Translations under genes and position numbers: made by a program
Notes under the pieces: model-generated
What the model was told of the DNA's origin: nothing
What the model saw: only the letters and a program-made list of their open reading frames with translations
Database searches by the model: none
Shown here: one piece after another, positions 1 to 8,126 of the stretch
Layout: every line of letters begins with the position of its first letter
How positions within the stretch are numbered: the stretch's first letter is position 1
NCBI GenBank assembly: GCA_035281745.1
Contig: DATEDI010000019.1
Span: 45,579-109,578, forward strand
DNA from: 66-474 sp035281745
GTDB lineage: Bacteria; Pseudomonadota; Gammaproteobacteria; Xanthomonadales; Rhodanobacteraceae
Direction: 5' to 3'
DNA: 64,000 nt

Positions 1-1
1 G

Positions 2-463
2 ATCAAGGTGCTGCCCGGCCACGACGTGCTGGCGCGCATGGCCGAAGAATTCCATGGCACCGTGCCGATGTTCTGGCACGCGTTCCTGAGCGCGCCGTTC
101 TGGATCGCGGTTGCGGGGTTCCTGGTGGCGACCTACGTGTATTTGTTCAATCCCGCCATCGCCGATCGCGCTGCGCGGATGTTCCTGCCGATCTTCAAGA
201 TGCTCACCCGCAAGTACTGGGTGGACGAGATTTACTACAACCTGTTCGCGCGTGGCGGCGTGAAGCTGGGCCGCGCGTTCTGGAAGGGCGGCGACCGCGC
301 GGTGCTGGATGGCGTGATGATCGACGGTTCGGCGTCGGTGGTCGAGCGCAGCTCGCGCGTGTTCCGCCGGCTGCAGACCGGATTCCTGTACCACTACGCG
401 TTTGCGATGATCGTGGGGTTGATCCTGCTGCTGGGCGGGTTGTGGTTCTGGGGGTTGCGATGA
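2..463 (+). CDS. nuoL: NADH-quinone oxidoreductase subunit L, C-terminal part
   Basis: The reading frame is open from the left edge of the window, so only about the last 153 codons are present. The protein has a transmembrane segment near the start, an amphipathic stretch with the sequence KYWVDEIYYNLFA, and a final hydrophobic helix ending in LWFWGLR. This pattern is the C-terminal end of NuoL, the distal antiporter-like proton-pumping subunit of respiratory complex I, including part of the lateral helix that lies along the membrane arm. The next genes downstream are nuoM and nuoN, which is the standard order in nuo operons and supports the call. The true start lies outside the window. Confidence 0.9.
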   Translation: MKVLPGHDVLARMAEEFHGTVPMFWHAFLSAPFWIAVAGFLVATYVYLFNPAIADRAARMFLPIFKMLTRKYWVDEIYYNLFARGGVKLGRAFWKGGDRAVLDGVMIDGSASVVERSSRVFRRLQTGFLYHYAFAMIVGLILLLGGLWFWGLR

Positions 464-485
464 TGGCCACGTGGATCCCGACAGC

Positions 486-549
486 GGGAACAGGGAACAG
501 GGAACAGGGATGTCTCCGGCGTTCCTTGTCTTGCCGTTCCCTGTTCCCC
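486..549. repeat. GGGAACA heptamer repeats with inverted copy
   Basis: Three perfect tandem copies of GGGAACA (486-506) are followed, after about 30 bases, by GTTCCCTGTTCCC (536-548), their inverse complement. The block fills the nuoL-nuoM gap and can form a hairpin in the operon mRNA. If translation began at an upstream GTG/ATG the repeat would be read in frame with nuoM, but the ATG at 579 fits NuoM much better. Confidence 0.8.
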
Positions 550-578
550 GTTTCCTTTTCCCGATTCAAGGATCAGGC

Positions 579-2090
579 ATGAGCAACTGGCCCATCCTCA
601 GTGTCCTGATCTGGTTTCCATGCCTCGGCGCGATTGTCGTGCTGCTGGCGGGCAACGCACGTCCACGCGTCGCGCGCTGGCTGACGTTGGCGTTCACGGT
701 CATCACGTTCGCGCTGAGCCTGGTGATGCTGGCGCAGTACCAGATCGGTCCCGGCGGCTTCCAGTTGCAGGAAAACCTGCGCTGGATTCCCGGCATCAAC
801 ACCAGCTACCACCTCGGCGTCGACGGCATCGCGGTTGCGTTGATCGTGCTGACCACGTTCACCTCGATCCTGGTGATCGGTGGCGCATGGCAGGTGATCA
901 AGGACAAGGTGCACCAGTACATGGCCGCGATGCTGGTACTGGAAGGCCTGCTGATCGGCGTGTTCTGCGCGATGGATGCGCTGCTGTTCTACCTGTTCTT
1001 CGAGGCCATCCTGATCCCGATGTTTTTCCTGATCGGCATCTGGGGTGGTCCGCGGCGCGTGTACGCGACGCTGAAGTTCTTCATCTACACGTTCTTCGGT
1101 TCGATCTTCTTCCTGATCGGCCTGCTGTACATGTACCACCGCGCTGGCAGTTTCGACCTCGCGACGCTGTGGGCTTTCCCGTTCACGATGCGCGAACAGA
1201 GCTGGTTGTTCTTCTCGTTCCTGATCGCGTTTGCGGTGAAGACGCCGATGGTGCCGGTGCACACCTGGTTGCCGGATGCGCACGTCGAGGCGCCGACCGG
1301 CGGTTCGGTGATCCTGGCCGCGATCATGCTGAAGGTCGGCACCTACGGCTTCATCCGCTTCTCGCTGCCGATCGTTCCGGATGCCTCGCAGCACTTCGCG
1401 TGGCTGATCATCGTCTTGAGCCTCATCGCGATCATCTACATCGGCTACGTCGCACTGGTGCAGCCCGACATGAAGAAGCTGGTCGCGTATTCGTCGATCG
1501 CGCACATGGGCTTCGTGACGCTGGGCCTGTTTATCGTGTACATGCTGGCGCGCGGCCAGCACGACGCCCAGATGGCCGAATTGGGCGTGCAGGGTGCGGT
1601 GGTGCAGATGATTTCGCACGGCTTCGTGTCGGGCGCGCTGTTCACCTGCATCGGCGTGATGTACGACCGCCTGCACACGCGCGAGATCGCCGCCTATGGC
1701 GGACTCGCCAAGGTGATGCCGTGGTTCGCCGGATTCTGGGTGTTGTTCGCGATGGCCAATTGCGGCCTGCCGGGGACGTCGGGTTTCGTGGGTGAATTCA
1801 TGGTGATCCTGTCGAGCTTCACGGCGAACCCGTGGATCGCATTCTTCGCGGCGTATTCGTTGATCATCGGCGCGGGCTACACGCTGTGGCTGGTCAAGCG
1901 CATCGTGTGGGGCACCGCGCCCACGCCGGAAGCCGCCGCGATGCCGAGGATGAATGCGCGCGAAGCCTGGGTGCTGACGGCGTTCGCGGTTGCGGTGCTG
2001 GCGATGGGCGTGTACCCGTGGCCGTTGATGCACCTGATGGATTCCTCGGTGTCGCAACTCGTGACCCACTTGATGACCAGCAAGGTTTGA
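579..2090 (+). CDS. nuoM: NADH-quinone oxidoreductase subunit M
   Basis: This 503-residue polytopic membrane protein is the NuoM antiporter-like proton-pumping subunit of complex I. The conserved core stretch VKTPMVPVHTWLPDAHVEAP, followed by LKVGTYGF, and the later motif SSIAHMGFV are the usual family signatures containing the proton-channel lysines and histidines. I placed the start at ATG 579 (MSNWPIL) because the frame upstream only translates the GGGAACA repeat, and 503 residues is close to the usual size of about 500. It lies between nuoL and nuoN and is only six bases from nuoN, so the three are certainly co-transcribed. Confidence 0.97.
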   Translation: MSNWPILSVLIWFPCLGAIVVLLAGNARPRVARWLTLAFTVITFALSLVMLAQYQIGPGGFQLQENLRWIPGINTSYHLGVDGIAVALIVLTTFTSILVIGGAWQVIKDKVHQYMAAMLVLEGLLIGVFCAMDALLFYLFFEAILIPMFFLIGIWGGPRRVYATLKFFIYTFFGSIFFLIGLLYMYHRAGSFDLATLWAFPFTMREQSWLFFSFLIAFAVKTPMVPVHTWLPDAHVEAPTGGSVILAAIMLKVGTYGFIRFSLPIVPDASQHFAWLIIVLSLIAIIYIGYVALVQPDMKKLVAYSSIAHMGFVTLGLFIVYMLARGQHDAQMAELGVQGAVVQMISHGFVSGALFTCIGVMYDRLHTREIAAYGGLAKVMPWFAGFWVLFAMANCGLPGTSGFVGEFMVILSSFTANPWIAFFAAYSLIIGAGYTLWLVKRIVWGTAPTPEAAAMPRMNAREAWVLTAFAVAVLAMGVYPWPLMHLMDSSVSQLVTHLMTSKV

Positions 2091-2096
2091 AACCAC

Positions 2097-3539
2097 ATGA
2101 TTTCGCTCAACGACTTGTTGGTGCTGGTGCCCGAGTTGTTCCTGACCGCCGCGGCGTGCCTGGTGCTGCTGTTCGACGTGTTCATCAAGGACGACCAGCG
2201 CGACGCCACCCACTGGATGGCGATCCTGATCATGCTGGTCACGATCTTCACGGTGATCCATGGCCAGCCGCCACAAACCGTCACCGCGTTCGGCGGCATG
2301 TTCGTGCGCGATCACATGGCCGAAATCCTGAAGGTCACGGTTCTGATCGCCACCATCCTGATGTTCGTGATGGCGCGACCGTGGCTGAAGGACCGCAAGC
2401 TTTTCATGGGTGAGTTCTATTCCCTTTCGATGTTCTCGGTGCTCGGGGTCATGCTGCTGGTCTCGGCCGGCAGCCTGATCACCGTGTATCTGGGCCTCGA
2501 ACTTTTTTCGTTGCCTGCTTTTGCACTGGTCGCGCTGAACCGCGAGTCAAAACTTTCATCCGAAGCCGCGGTGAAATTCTTCGTGCTGGGTTCGCTCGCA
2601 TCCGGCCTGCTGTTGTTCGGCATGTCGCTGATCTACGGTGCCACCGGCAGCCTCGACCTGCACACCATTTTTGCCTCGATCGGCACCACGCCGCACCTGC
2701 ACCTGCTGCAGTTCGGACTGGTGTTCCTGGTGGTGGGCATTGGTTTCGAGTTCGGCGCGGTGCCGTTTCACATGTGGCTGCCCGACGTGTACGAGGGCGC
2801 GCCCACGCCGATCGCGATGTACATCAGTGCGGTGCCGAAACTGGCCGCGGTCGGCTTGGCTTATCGTCTGCTCGAAGTCGGTATGGGTCCGCTGGCAGGC
2901 GACTGGACGATGATGTTGGCGATCATGGCTGCGCTGTCGCTGGTGATCGGTAACGTGGTCGCGATCGCGCAGGCCAACCTGAAGCGGATGCTGGCGTATT
3001 CCACCATTTCGCACATGGGCTTCGTGTTCCTGGGGCTGGCCAACCCCACGCCGGAAGGCTACTCGTCTGCGTTGTTTTACGCGGTGTGCTTCGCGCTGAT
3101 GGAAACCGTGGCCTTTGGCGTGATCCTGGCGCTGGCGCGCAAGGGTTTCGAGTGCGAGATGATCGACGATCTGAAGGGTCTGAACCGGCGCTCGCCGTGG
3201 TTCGCGGGCATGATGGCGATCTCGATGTTTTCCCTGGCCGGCATCCCGCCGCTGTGGGGCTTCGCCGCCAAGGTGCTGGTGCTGAAAGCCGCGATCGACG
3301 GCGGCATGCTGTGGCTGGCCATCGTTGCGATCATCTGCTCGATCATCGGATTGTTCTACTACCTGCGCGTGATCAAGGTGATGTACTTCGACGCGCCCGC
3401 CGAGGGCGTCGAACCGCTGGCACCGAAGCCCGACCTCGCGATGCGCTGGCTGCTGTCGATCAACGCGCTGGGCCTGATCGCGATGATCGGGTTCTCCGGC
3501 GTGCTGTTCGCGTGGTGCCAGCACGCGTTCGGCGCGTAG
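2097..3539 (+). CDS. nuoN: NADH-quinone oxidoreductase subunit N
   Basis: The 480-residue protein has about 14 hydrophobic segments and the NuoN core sequence FEFGAVPFHMWLPDVYEGAP followed by SAVPKLAAV, and the second signature AYSTISHMGFVFLGL. NuoN is the third antiporter-like subunit of the complex I membrane arm and contributes to proton translocation. It is the last gene of the nuo operon here. The gene downstream is on the other strand and ends only 15 bases away, so transcription converges at this point. Start ATG 2097 gives the usual family length. Confidence 0.97.
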   Translation: MISLNDLLVLVPELFLTAAACLVLLFDVFIKDDQRDATHWMAILIMLVTIFTVIHGQPPQTVTAFGGMFVRDHMAEILKVTVLIATILMFVMARPWLKDRKLFMGEFYSLSMFSVLGVMLLVSAGSLITVYLGLELFSLPAFALVALNRESKLSSEAAVKFFVLGSLASGLLLFGMSLIYGATGSLDLHTIFASIGTTPHLHLLQFGLVFLVVGIGFEFGAVPFHMWLPDVYEGAPTPIAMYISAVPKLAAVGLAYRLLEVGMGPLAGDWTMMLAIMAALSLVIGNVVAIAQANLKRMLAYSTISHMGFVFLGLANPTPEGYSSALFYAVCFALMETVAFGVILALARKGFECEMIDDLKGLNRRSPWFAGMMAISMFSLAGIPPLWGFAAKVLVLKAAIDGGMLWLAIVAIICSIIGLFYYLRVIKVMYFDAPAEGVEPLAPKPDLAMRWLLSINALGLIAMIGFSGVLFAWCQHAFGA

Positions 3540-3554
3540 CGCAGCGGGTCGGCG

Positions 3555-4025
3555 TTACGGCGTGATCTGCGCCAGCTGTTTGGCCGTCAACTCTCCGCTG
3601 ATCGCGGTGCGCGAACCGTCGGCGCGTATCACGATCGTGCGCGGCAGTTCGCCGCCCCAAGTCGGATCGATCAGGAAATTGATCCGTGCCGGCGAAGGTT
3701 CGGTATAGGCGCGCGCGGGATAGTCCTGCATGTCCGCGGCGTCCAGCCGCGCAGCGATGCGCGTGCGTTGCGCGATGCTGTCGGTGGCGACGGTCACCAG
3801 TTCGATTTGCCGCGGGTGGGCGCGCTGAAGTTTCGCCAGCCCATGCAAGTTGGGTTCGCAATACACGCAATCCAGCGACCACAACATCACGATCCGCTCG
3901 CCGCGTGCGGGCGGCTTCAGCAAGGCTGCGACATGGTCGGGGCCGAGCGGCTCGATGGCGATTCCGCCCGCGAACGCGGTGGCGGCAATGGTCAGCAACA
4001 GGATCGTCAACGGCCGGCGCATCAT
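3555..4025 (-). CDS. periplasmic thioredoxin-like (CxxC) protein
   Basis: The 156-residue product starts with a signal peptide (MRRPLTILLLTIAATAFAG) and carries a CVYC redox motif at residues 53-56 after a short beta-strand (IVMLWSLD). A later strand, LPRTIVIRADG, matches the thioredoxin cis-Pro region. It is therefore a TlpA/ResA-like thiol-disulfide protein of the periplasm, small for that family. The start ATG overlaps the stop of the upstream sialidase-like gene (ATGA), so the two are translationally coupled. Because that upstream protein has a CECC motif, reducing or metallating those cysteines is a reasonable but unproved role. The exact substrate is unknown. Confidence 0.8.
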   Translation of the reverse strand: MMRRPLTILLLTIAATAFAGGIAIEPLGPDHVAALLKPPARGERIVMLWSLDCVYCEPNLHGLAKLQRAHPRQIELVTVATDSIAQRTRIAARLDAADMQDYPARAYTEPSPARINFLIDPTWGGELPRTIVIRADGSRTAISGELTAKQLAQITP

Positions 4026-5215
4026 TGTTCCTTGATGGCAAGCAGGCGGAATCCGTCGGCGGTATTCCAGGCGACATAGGCAGCGCCAGCGCGTTCCAGC
4101 AGTTGCGGTGATCCGACGGCAACCTTGGAAGATGCAATGGCGCGCGCCGCGTCGAAGTGCGCACCGCCGTCGTGCGACACCCGCAGCATCAGTGCATAAC
4201 CGTCGGCGCTGACCTGGTTCCAGGCAACCCAGACCGTCTTGCCTTCCAGCGCGACATCGGCATGGCTGGCGCCGGCGCCACCGAGCTTCAATGTGCGGCG
4301 CGGCGGGTGGCCCGGATCGAGCTGGCCGTACCAGATCGCCGGTCCGTGCGACGCTTCGTACCACACCGCGTGGCGTACGCCGTTGGCGCCGATCGCGAGC
4401 CTCGGCCCTTGGTCGGGACAAGCCGCGACGCGCCAATTGCTGAACGTGGCGCGCTCGGGATGGTTGGCATGGCCGTCGGTGTGCAGCACGGCAAACGCGT
4501 GGTCGCGGATGTTGTCGTTATAGACGCCGCGAAAGAATGCCGCGACCTTGCCGTCCGGCTGGCGCGCCAGCGCGGTGCGGCAGCATTCGCAGCTGTGGTC
4601 CATCAGCTTGCGTTCGGGTGCGAAGGTTTGGCCGCCATCGGTAGACCACGTGTAGTAGAACGCGAAGCCCGCGTAGGGCCTGCCGGCCGCCTTGGCTTTC
4701 GCCGCGTCGCGACCGTCGATCCACGCCACCACGATGTCGCCGTTGCCGGCGATCGCCAGCGAGTCGAAGCCGCGGGTCACTTTCGCGGGATCCTGAGTCA
4801 CGATGATCGGCGCGGAAAAGTGCCTGCCGCCGTCGATCGAATGGGCAAAACGGATGGCTCCGGTCCACCCTGGCGCCGGTTGCTCGGTCCATTGCACGTC
4901 GATTTGTCCCGTCGGTCCCGTCGCGACCTTGGGCCGGTTCTCGCCTGAGGCATAGATGGTTTCCGCGACGGGATTGACCTGCACAGGTTGGCTGAAACTT
5001 CGGCCGAGGTCTTCGGAATGCCGCAACAAGACGTGCCCCCCGCGCACGGTGACCAGCCACAGGCGGCCGTTCGCGTCGAATGCTGCGCTGGCGCCGAGCG
5101 CAGGTTCGTCGGCCATGTCCATCTGCGCCCCGCGTGCGCTCGCGATCGACGGAAGCAGCGCGAGACACAACAGCGGCACGAGGAGGCGCAATGCAATAGG
5201 CGACTGGTACGTCAT
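4022..5215 (-). CDS. secreted BNR/sialidase-like beta-propeller protein with CECC motif
   Basis: The 397-residue protein has a signal peptide (cleavage probably after ASA, about residue 27) and at least four Asp-box motifs of the S-x-D-x-G-x-x-F type (SEDLGRSF, SIDGGRHF, STDGGQTF, SHDGGAHF), which mark a sialidase-like six-bladed propeller. Catalytic sialidase residues cannot be assigned with confidence, so an enzymatic activity should not be assumed. Unusual is the cysteine cluster HSCECC at residues 207-212 plus a single Cys near 266, suggesting metal or redox chemistry. It sits between a TonB-dependent receptor gene and a thioredoxin-like gene to which it is coupled. ATG 5215 is preceded by a GGAG ribosome site. 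Confidence 0.8.
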   Translation of the reverse strand: MTYQSPIALRLLVPLLCLALLPSIASARGAQMDMADEPALGASAAFDANGRLWLVTVRGGHVLLRHSEDLGRSFSQPVQVNPVAETIYASGENRPKVATGPTGQIDVQWTEQPAPGWTGAIRFAHSIDGGRHFSAPIIVTQDPAKVTRGFDSLAIAGNGDIVVAWIDGRDAAKAKAAGRPYAGFAFYYTWSTDGGQTFAPERKLMDHSCECCRTALARQPDGKVAAFFRGVYNDNIRDHAFAVLHTDGHANHPERATFSNWRVAACPDQGPRLAIGANGVRHAVWYEASHGPAIWYGQLDPGHPPRRTLKLGGAGASHADVALEGKTVWVAWNQVSADGYALMLRVSHDGGAHFDAARAIASSKVAVGSPQLLERAGAAYVAWNTADGFRLLAIKEQ

Positions 5216-5282
5216 CTCGAACGCTCCGCGATTTTCGAATAATGGGACCGTGACAATGGATGGACGCTGTCGGCGCGCAGCA

Positions 5283-7484
5283 TCAGTAGCGCCAACGCAC
5301 GCCGGCGTAGATCGAGCGTGGCGCACCCGGATTCAGTACGGCATCGCCGGCGCCGGCCCGATTCAGCGCTTCCACCGTCACCGGATAACGGCGGTCGAAC
5401 AGGTTTTCGATCTCGGCGAACCACTCCCAGCGGCCATGCTGAAAACCCGCGCGCAATCCCGCGAGGGCGTACGCGCCGACCTGATAAGTGTTGTCGAAAT
5501 CGGCGTAGCGCGATCCCACCACGTCGAACGTCGGGCCGGCGTAAAAGCCGCGGACGGTCCGGACCATCAATTGGCCGCGCAGGGCGTAGCGAGGGGCTGA
5601 GGGCAGGCGGTTGCCGGCGTAAGCGGGATCACGATCGAAGTGGAAATCGTTCCATGTGAAAGAGACCAGCGGTTCGATGCGGCGGCTGCCATCTCCCAGC
5701 GGGAAGCTCGCGCGCAGCAGCGCCTCGATACCCGCATGGATGGTGCGCGGGATGTTGGAGGTCAGACTGACGCCCGGGGCGTTCGGATCGTCGACCGAAA
5801 AGATCTCGTTGCGAATCCGCTCGTAGTAGGCCGACACCTTCCAGTGCCAGCGCGAAACTGTCGTGGGCGCCGCACTCGCCCCGCGCAGGCCCGCTTCGTA
5901 TGCGGTGCCGCGCATGGCTTCGAGATTGGCGTGCGGCCCCAGTTCCCTGCGCGCGTTGTCCAGATCGAAGTTGCCGGGCGACTGATACAAGCGGCCGACG
6001 CTCACGTAGGCCTCGCTCTCCGGCGTCAGCGCATGGATCAGTCCGAGGCGCGGATTGAACGATGAAAACCGGTTCTTCTGGTTGCGCGGCTGCAGATTCC
6101 CGTGATCCACACCATCGATCTGGCGATCATCGAGTCGGGTACTCACCCCTTGCGCGCCGTACACCAGGCGCCAGTCTTGCGCGAATTGCCAGCGATCCAC
6201 CGCGAAGACACGGGTGCTGCGGGCCAGCTTGTCGACGTGATCCTGCAAATCGTCCCGGTGGCCGGTGTCATTGGCATAGTTGCCGCCGCGATCCGTGGTG
6301 TAGGCGACGTCGAGGCCGGCGAGCAGGTCGTGCTGCCCGGCGTGGAGGTGGTAGCGGAGCATGCCGCCGGACGTGCGTTGGTCGGTATTCACCAGCAGGC
6401 TGAAGACATCCAGCAGGGGTGCGTCGGGACCGGACCCGGCTGGCACGTAGACATCCACGATGGGATGGAACAGCCGCTGGCGTTCGTATGACACGCCGAA
6501 TTCGAGTCCGCTGTCGGCGTCGATGTTCCAGGTTCCTTTCGCCGCGAGGCGATCGGTGCGCACGTTCAGCTGGTGGTTGCCGGCGGCGTACGAAGGATTC
6601 GCCTGCCATGGGTCGGTGTCGAATTGCGCGCGAGTGAGCGCCCCCGGCAGTTGCTGGCGATTGTCGACGTGGGTGGCGAACACGCGCAGCGCGAAAGCTT
6701 CGGACGGCTGCCAGCCGCCGTTCGCGTACAGGCTGTCGCGATTCTGCTGGCTGTGATCGCGGTAGCCATCGAGGTGCTTGCCATCCAGCGTGACCATGCC
6801 GTCGAAGGCGCCCGCGATGCCGCCGGCACCGAGGCCGACTTCGGATTGGCCATGGCTGCCGCCGCTCAGGAATGCTTCGCGCGGATCGGCGTTGCGCGCC
6901 GTGCGTGAAATGAAATCGAGGGCACCGCCGAGATCGCTGGCGCCATAGGTCAGCGCGTTGATGCCGTTGGCGACGATCACGTCGCGGGCCATCAGCGGAT
7001 CGATCATGCGGTTGTGGTTGTTGCCGTCGGCGGTGGTAACCGGCAGACCGTCCTGGAACAGCGCGACGCCGCTGTTGTCGTACGACAGCGAGTTCAGGTT
7101 GGAGCCGCGAATGGACAACACCATGTCGTCGCCGCCCGCGTTGCTCCCGGCCATCACGCCCGGCACGTAGCGGAGCGCGTCGGCCAAGTTGTTGACCGCG
7201 CGTTCGTGCAAGGTCTGTCCGTCCACGGCATAGACGCTGCCGGGCACCTGCGCCTGCGCCGCGAGGATGGATTCGGCCCGCGTGCCGTGCACCTCGACGG
7301 TCGCCAGTGTGGTGGTTTGATCCGGTGACGTCGCCGGTGTCGGAGCTTTGGTCGCTGCATCGTCGCTACGTTGCGGTGCGACGATCGCTGCATGGATAGA
7401 CTGACCCGGCAATGGAGATGCGGCAAAAACAGGCGTGCCGGGCACGACGAGCGCACACAGCAACCACGGCGTCACGCGTGCCAA
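5283..7484 (-). CDS. TonB-dependent outer-membrane receptor
   Basis: The 733-residue protein has a signal peptide, an N-terminal plug domain (about residues 75-190, with LADALRYVPGV and LSIRGSN), and a long beta-barrel ending in an aromatic residue (GVRWRY), as expected for outer-membrane insertion. It resembles FecA/siderophore-type receptors, but the ligand cannot be read from the sequence. The start is TTG 7484, seven bases after a GGGAG ribosome site; GTG 7475 is an alternative. It follows regB-regA on the same strand and precedes the CECC propeller and the CxxC protein, so uptake of a redox-active metal complex (iron or copper) is a reasonable inference. Confidence 0.9.
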   Translation of the reverse strand: MARVTPWLLCALVVPGTPVFAASPLPGQSIHAAIVAPQRSDDAATKAPTPATSPDQTTTLATVEVHGTRAESILAAQAQVPGSVYAVDGQTLHERAVNNLADALRYVPGVMAGSNAGGDDMVLSIRGSNLNSLSYDNSGVALFQDGLPVTTADGNNHNRMIDPLMARDVIVANGINALTYGASDLGGALDFISRTARNADPREAFLSGGSHGQSEVGLGAGGIAGAFDGMVTLDGKHLDGYRDHSQQNRDSLYANGGWQPSEAFALRVFATHVDNRQQLPGALTRAQFDTDPWQANPSYAAGNHQLNVRTDRLAAKGTWNIDADSGLEFGVSYERQRLFHPIVDVYVPAGSGPDAPLLDVFSLLVNTDQRTSGGMLRYHLHAGQHDLLAGLDVAYTTDRGGNYANDTGHRDDLQDHVDKLARSTRVFAVDRWQFAQDWRLVYGAQGVSTRLDDRQIDGVDHGNLQPRNQKNRFSSFNPRLGLIHALTPESEAYVSVGRLYQSPGNFDLDNARRELGPHANLEAMRGTAYEAGLRGASAAPTTVSRWHWKVSAYYERIRNEIFSVDDPNAPGVSLTSNIPRTIHAGIEALLRASFPLGDGSRRIEPLVSFTWNDFHFDRDPAYAGNRLPSAPRYALRGQLMVRTVRGFYAGPTFDVVGSRYADFDNTYQVGAYALAGLRAGFQHGRWEWFAEIENLFDRRYPVTVEALNRAGAGDAVLNPGAPRSIYAGVRWRY

Positions 7485-7513
7485 CGCGGGCTCCCGGCGA
7501 AAAAGATGTTCTC

Positions 7514-7557
7514 AGGATAGGTCCAACGTCGCGTGCGACAACGCGGCAAATTGTCGC
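7514..7557 (-). promoter_or_regulatory. sigma70-like promoter with RegR-box-like site upstream of the TonB receptor gene
   Basis: On the minus strand TTGTCG (7541-7536) and TATCCT (7519-7514) are separated by 16 bases and fit a -35/-10 pair. Directly upstream lies GCGACAATTTGCCGC (7557-7543), which matches the RegA/RegR family box as I recall it (GNGRCRTTNNGNCGC) at 14 of 15 positions. It is also part of a dyad GCGACAA-N9-TTGTCGC. The site lies in the 78-base gap between regA and the receptor gene, so RegA could control the receptor operon from an internal promoter. Confidence 0.5.
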
Positions 7558-7562
7558 AGCGA

Positions 7563-8126
7563 TCAGTGACAGGGCCGCTCGCGTACCGGGTGTTTCTCCA
7601 GCTTGCGCTGCAGGGTGCGCCGGTGCATGCCGAGTCGGCGCGCGGTTTCCGAGATGTTGCCGCGGCATTCGTGCAGGGTGCGTTGGATGTGTTCCCATTC
7701 CAGCCGACGCAACGGCAGCATGGTTTCCGGCGCGTCAATGGGTTCCGGCGGCGCCTCGTCCCCGGCGAGCAACGCGCGCACCACGGTGTCGGCGTCCACC
7801 GGTTTGGCGAGATAGTCGTGTGCGCCGCGCCTGATCGCTTCCACCGCGGTTGCGATCGAAGCGTAACCGGTCAGCAGCAGCACGCGCAGCGACGGGACTT
7901 CGGCCAGCAAGGCGGGAATCAGTGCGAGGCCGCTGTCTTCGCCGAGCTTGAGATCGACCACGGCATAACGTGGCTGCACTTCACGGGCGCGCTGCAGCGC
8001 GTCCGCTGCGGTTCCGGTGCAGACCACATCGAAGCCGCGCCGCTGCAGGGCGCGCGACAACACGTCGGCAAACACCTCGTCGTCCTCCACGAGCAGCAGG
8101 CCGCCACGCGATCCCGGCGTCGTCAT
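7563..8126 (-). CDS. regA: RegA/PrrA/ActR-type redox response regulator
   Basis: The 187-residue protein has an N-terminal receiver domain with the acidic pocket EDD (14-16), phosphorylation site Asp58 (VVDLK) and the conserved lysine in YLAKP. After a short linker rich in proline comes a Fis-type helix-turn-helix with NISETARRLGMHRRTLQRKL, nearly the signature sequence of RegA/PrrA/ActR. These regulators respond to cellular redox state and control respiration and energy genes. The start ATG overlaps the stop of the sensor kinase gene (ATGA), confirming the pair. The TonB-dependent receptor follows 78 bases downstream. Confidence 0.9.
   Translation of the reverse strand: MTTPGSRGGLLLVEDDEVFADVLSRALQRRGFDVVCTGTAADALQRAREVQPRYAVVDLKLGEDSGLALIPALLAEVPSLRVLLLTGYASIATAVEAIRRGAHDYLAKPVDADTVVRALLAGDEAPPEPIDAPETMLPLRRLEWEHIQRTLHECRGNISETARRLGMHRRTLQRKLEKHPVRERPCH

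Noticed and set aside
486..549. Possible CRISPR array in the GGGAACA repeats
   Set aside because: The units are seven bases with no spacers.
573..2315. Long antisense frame across nuoM
   Set aside because: Composition is dominated by His, Gln, Arg and Asp, typical of reverse-complement reading of hydrophobic membrane-protein codons. No family similarity.
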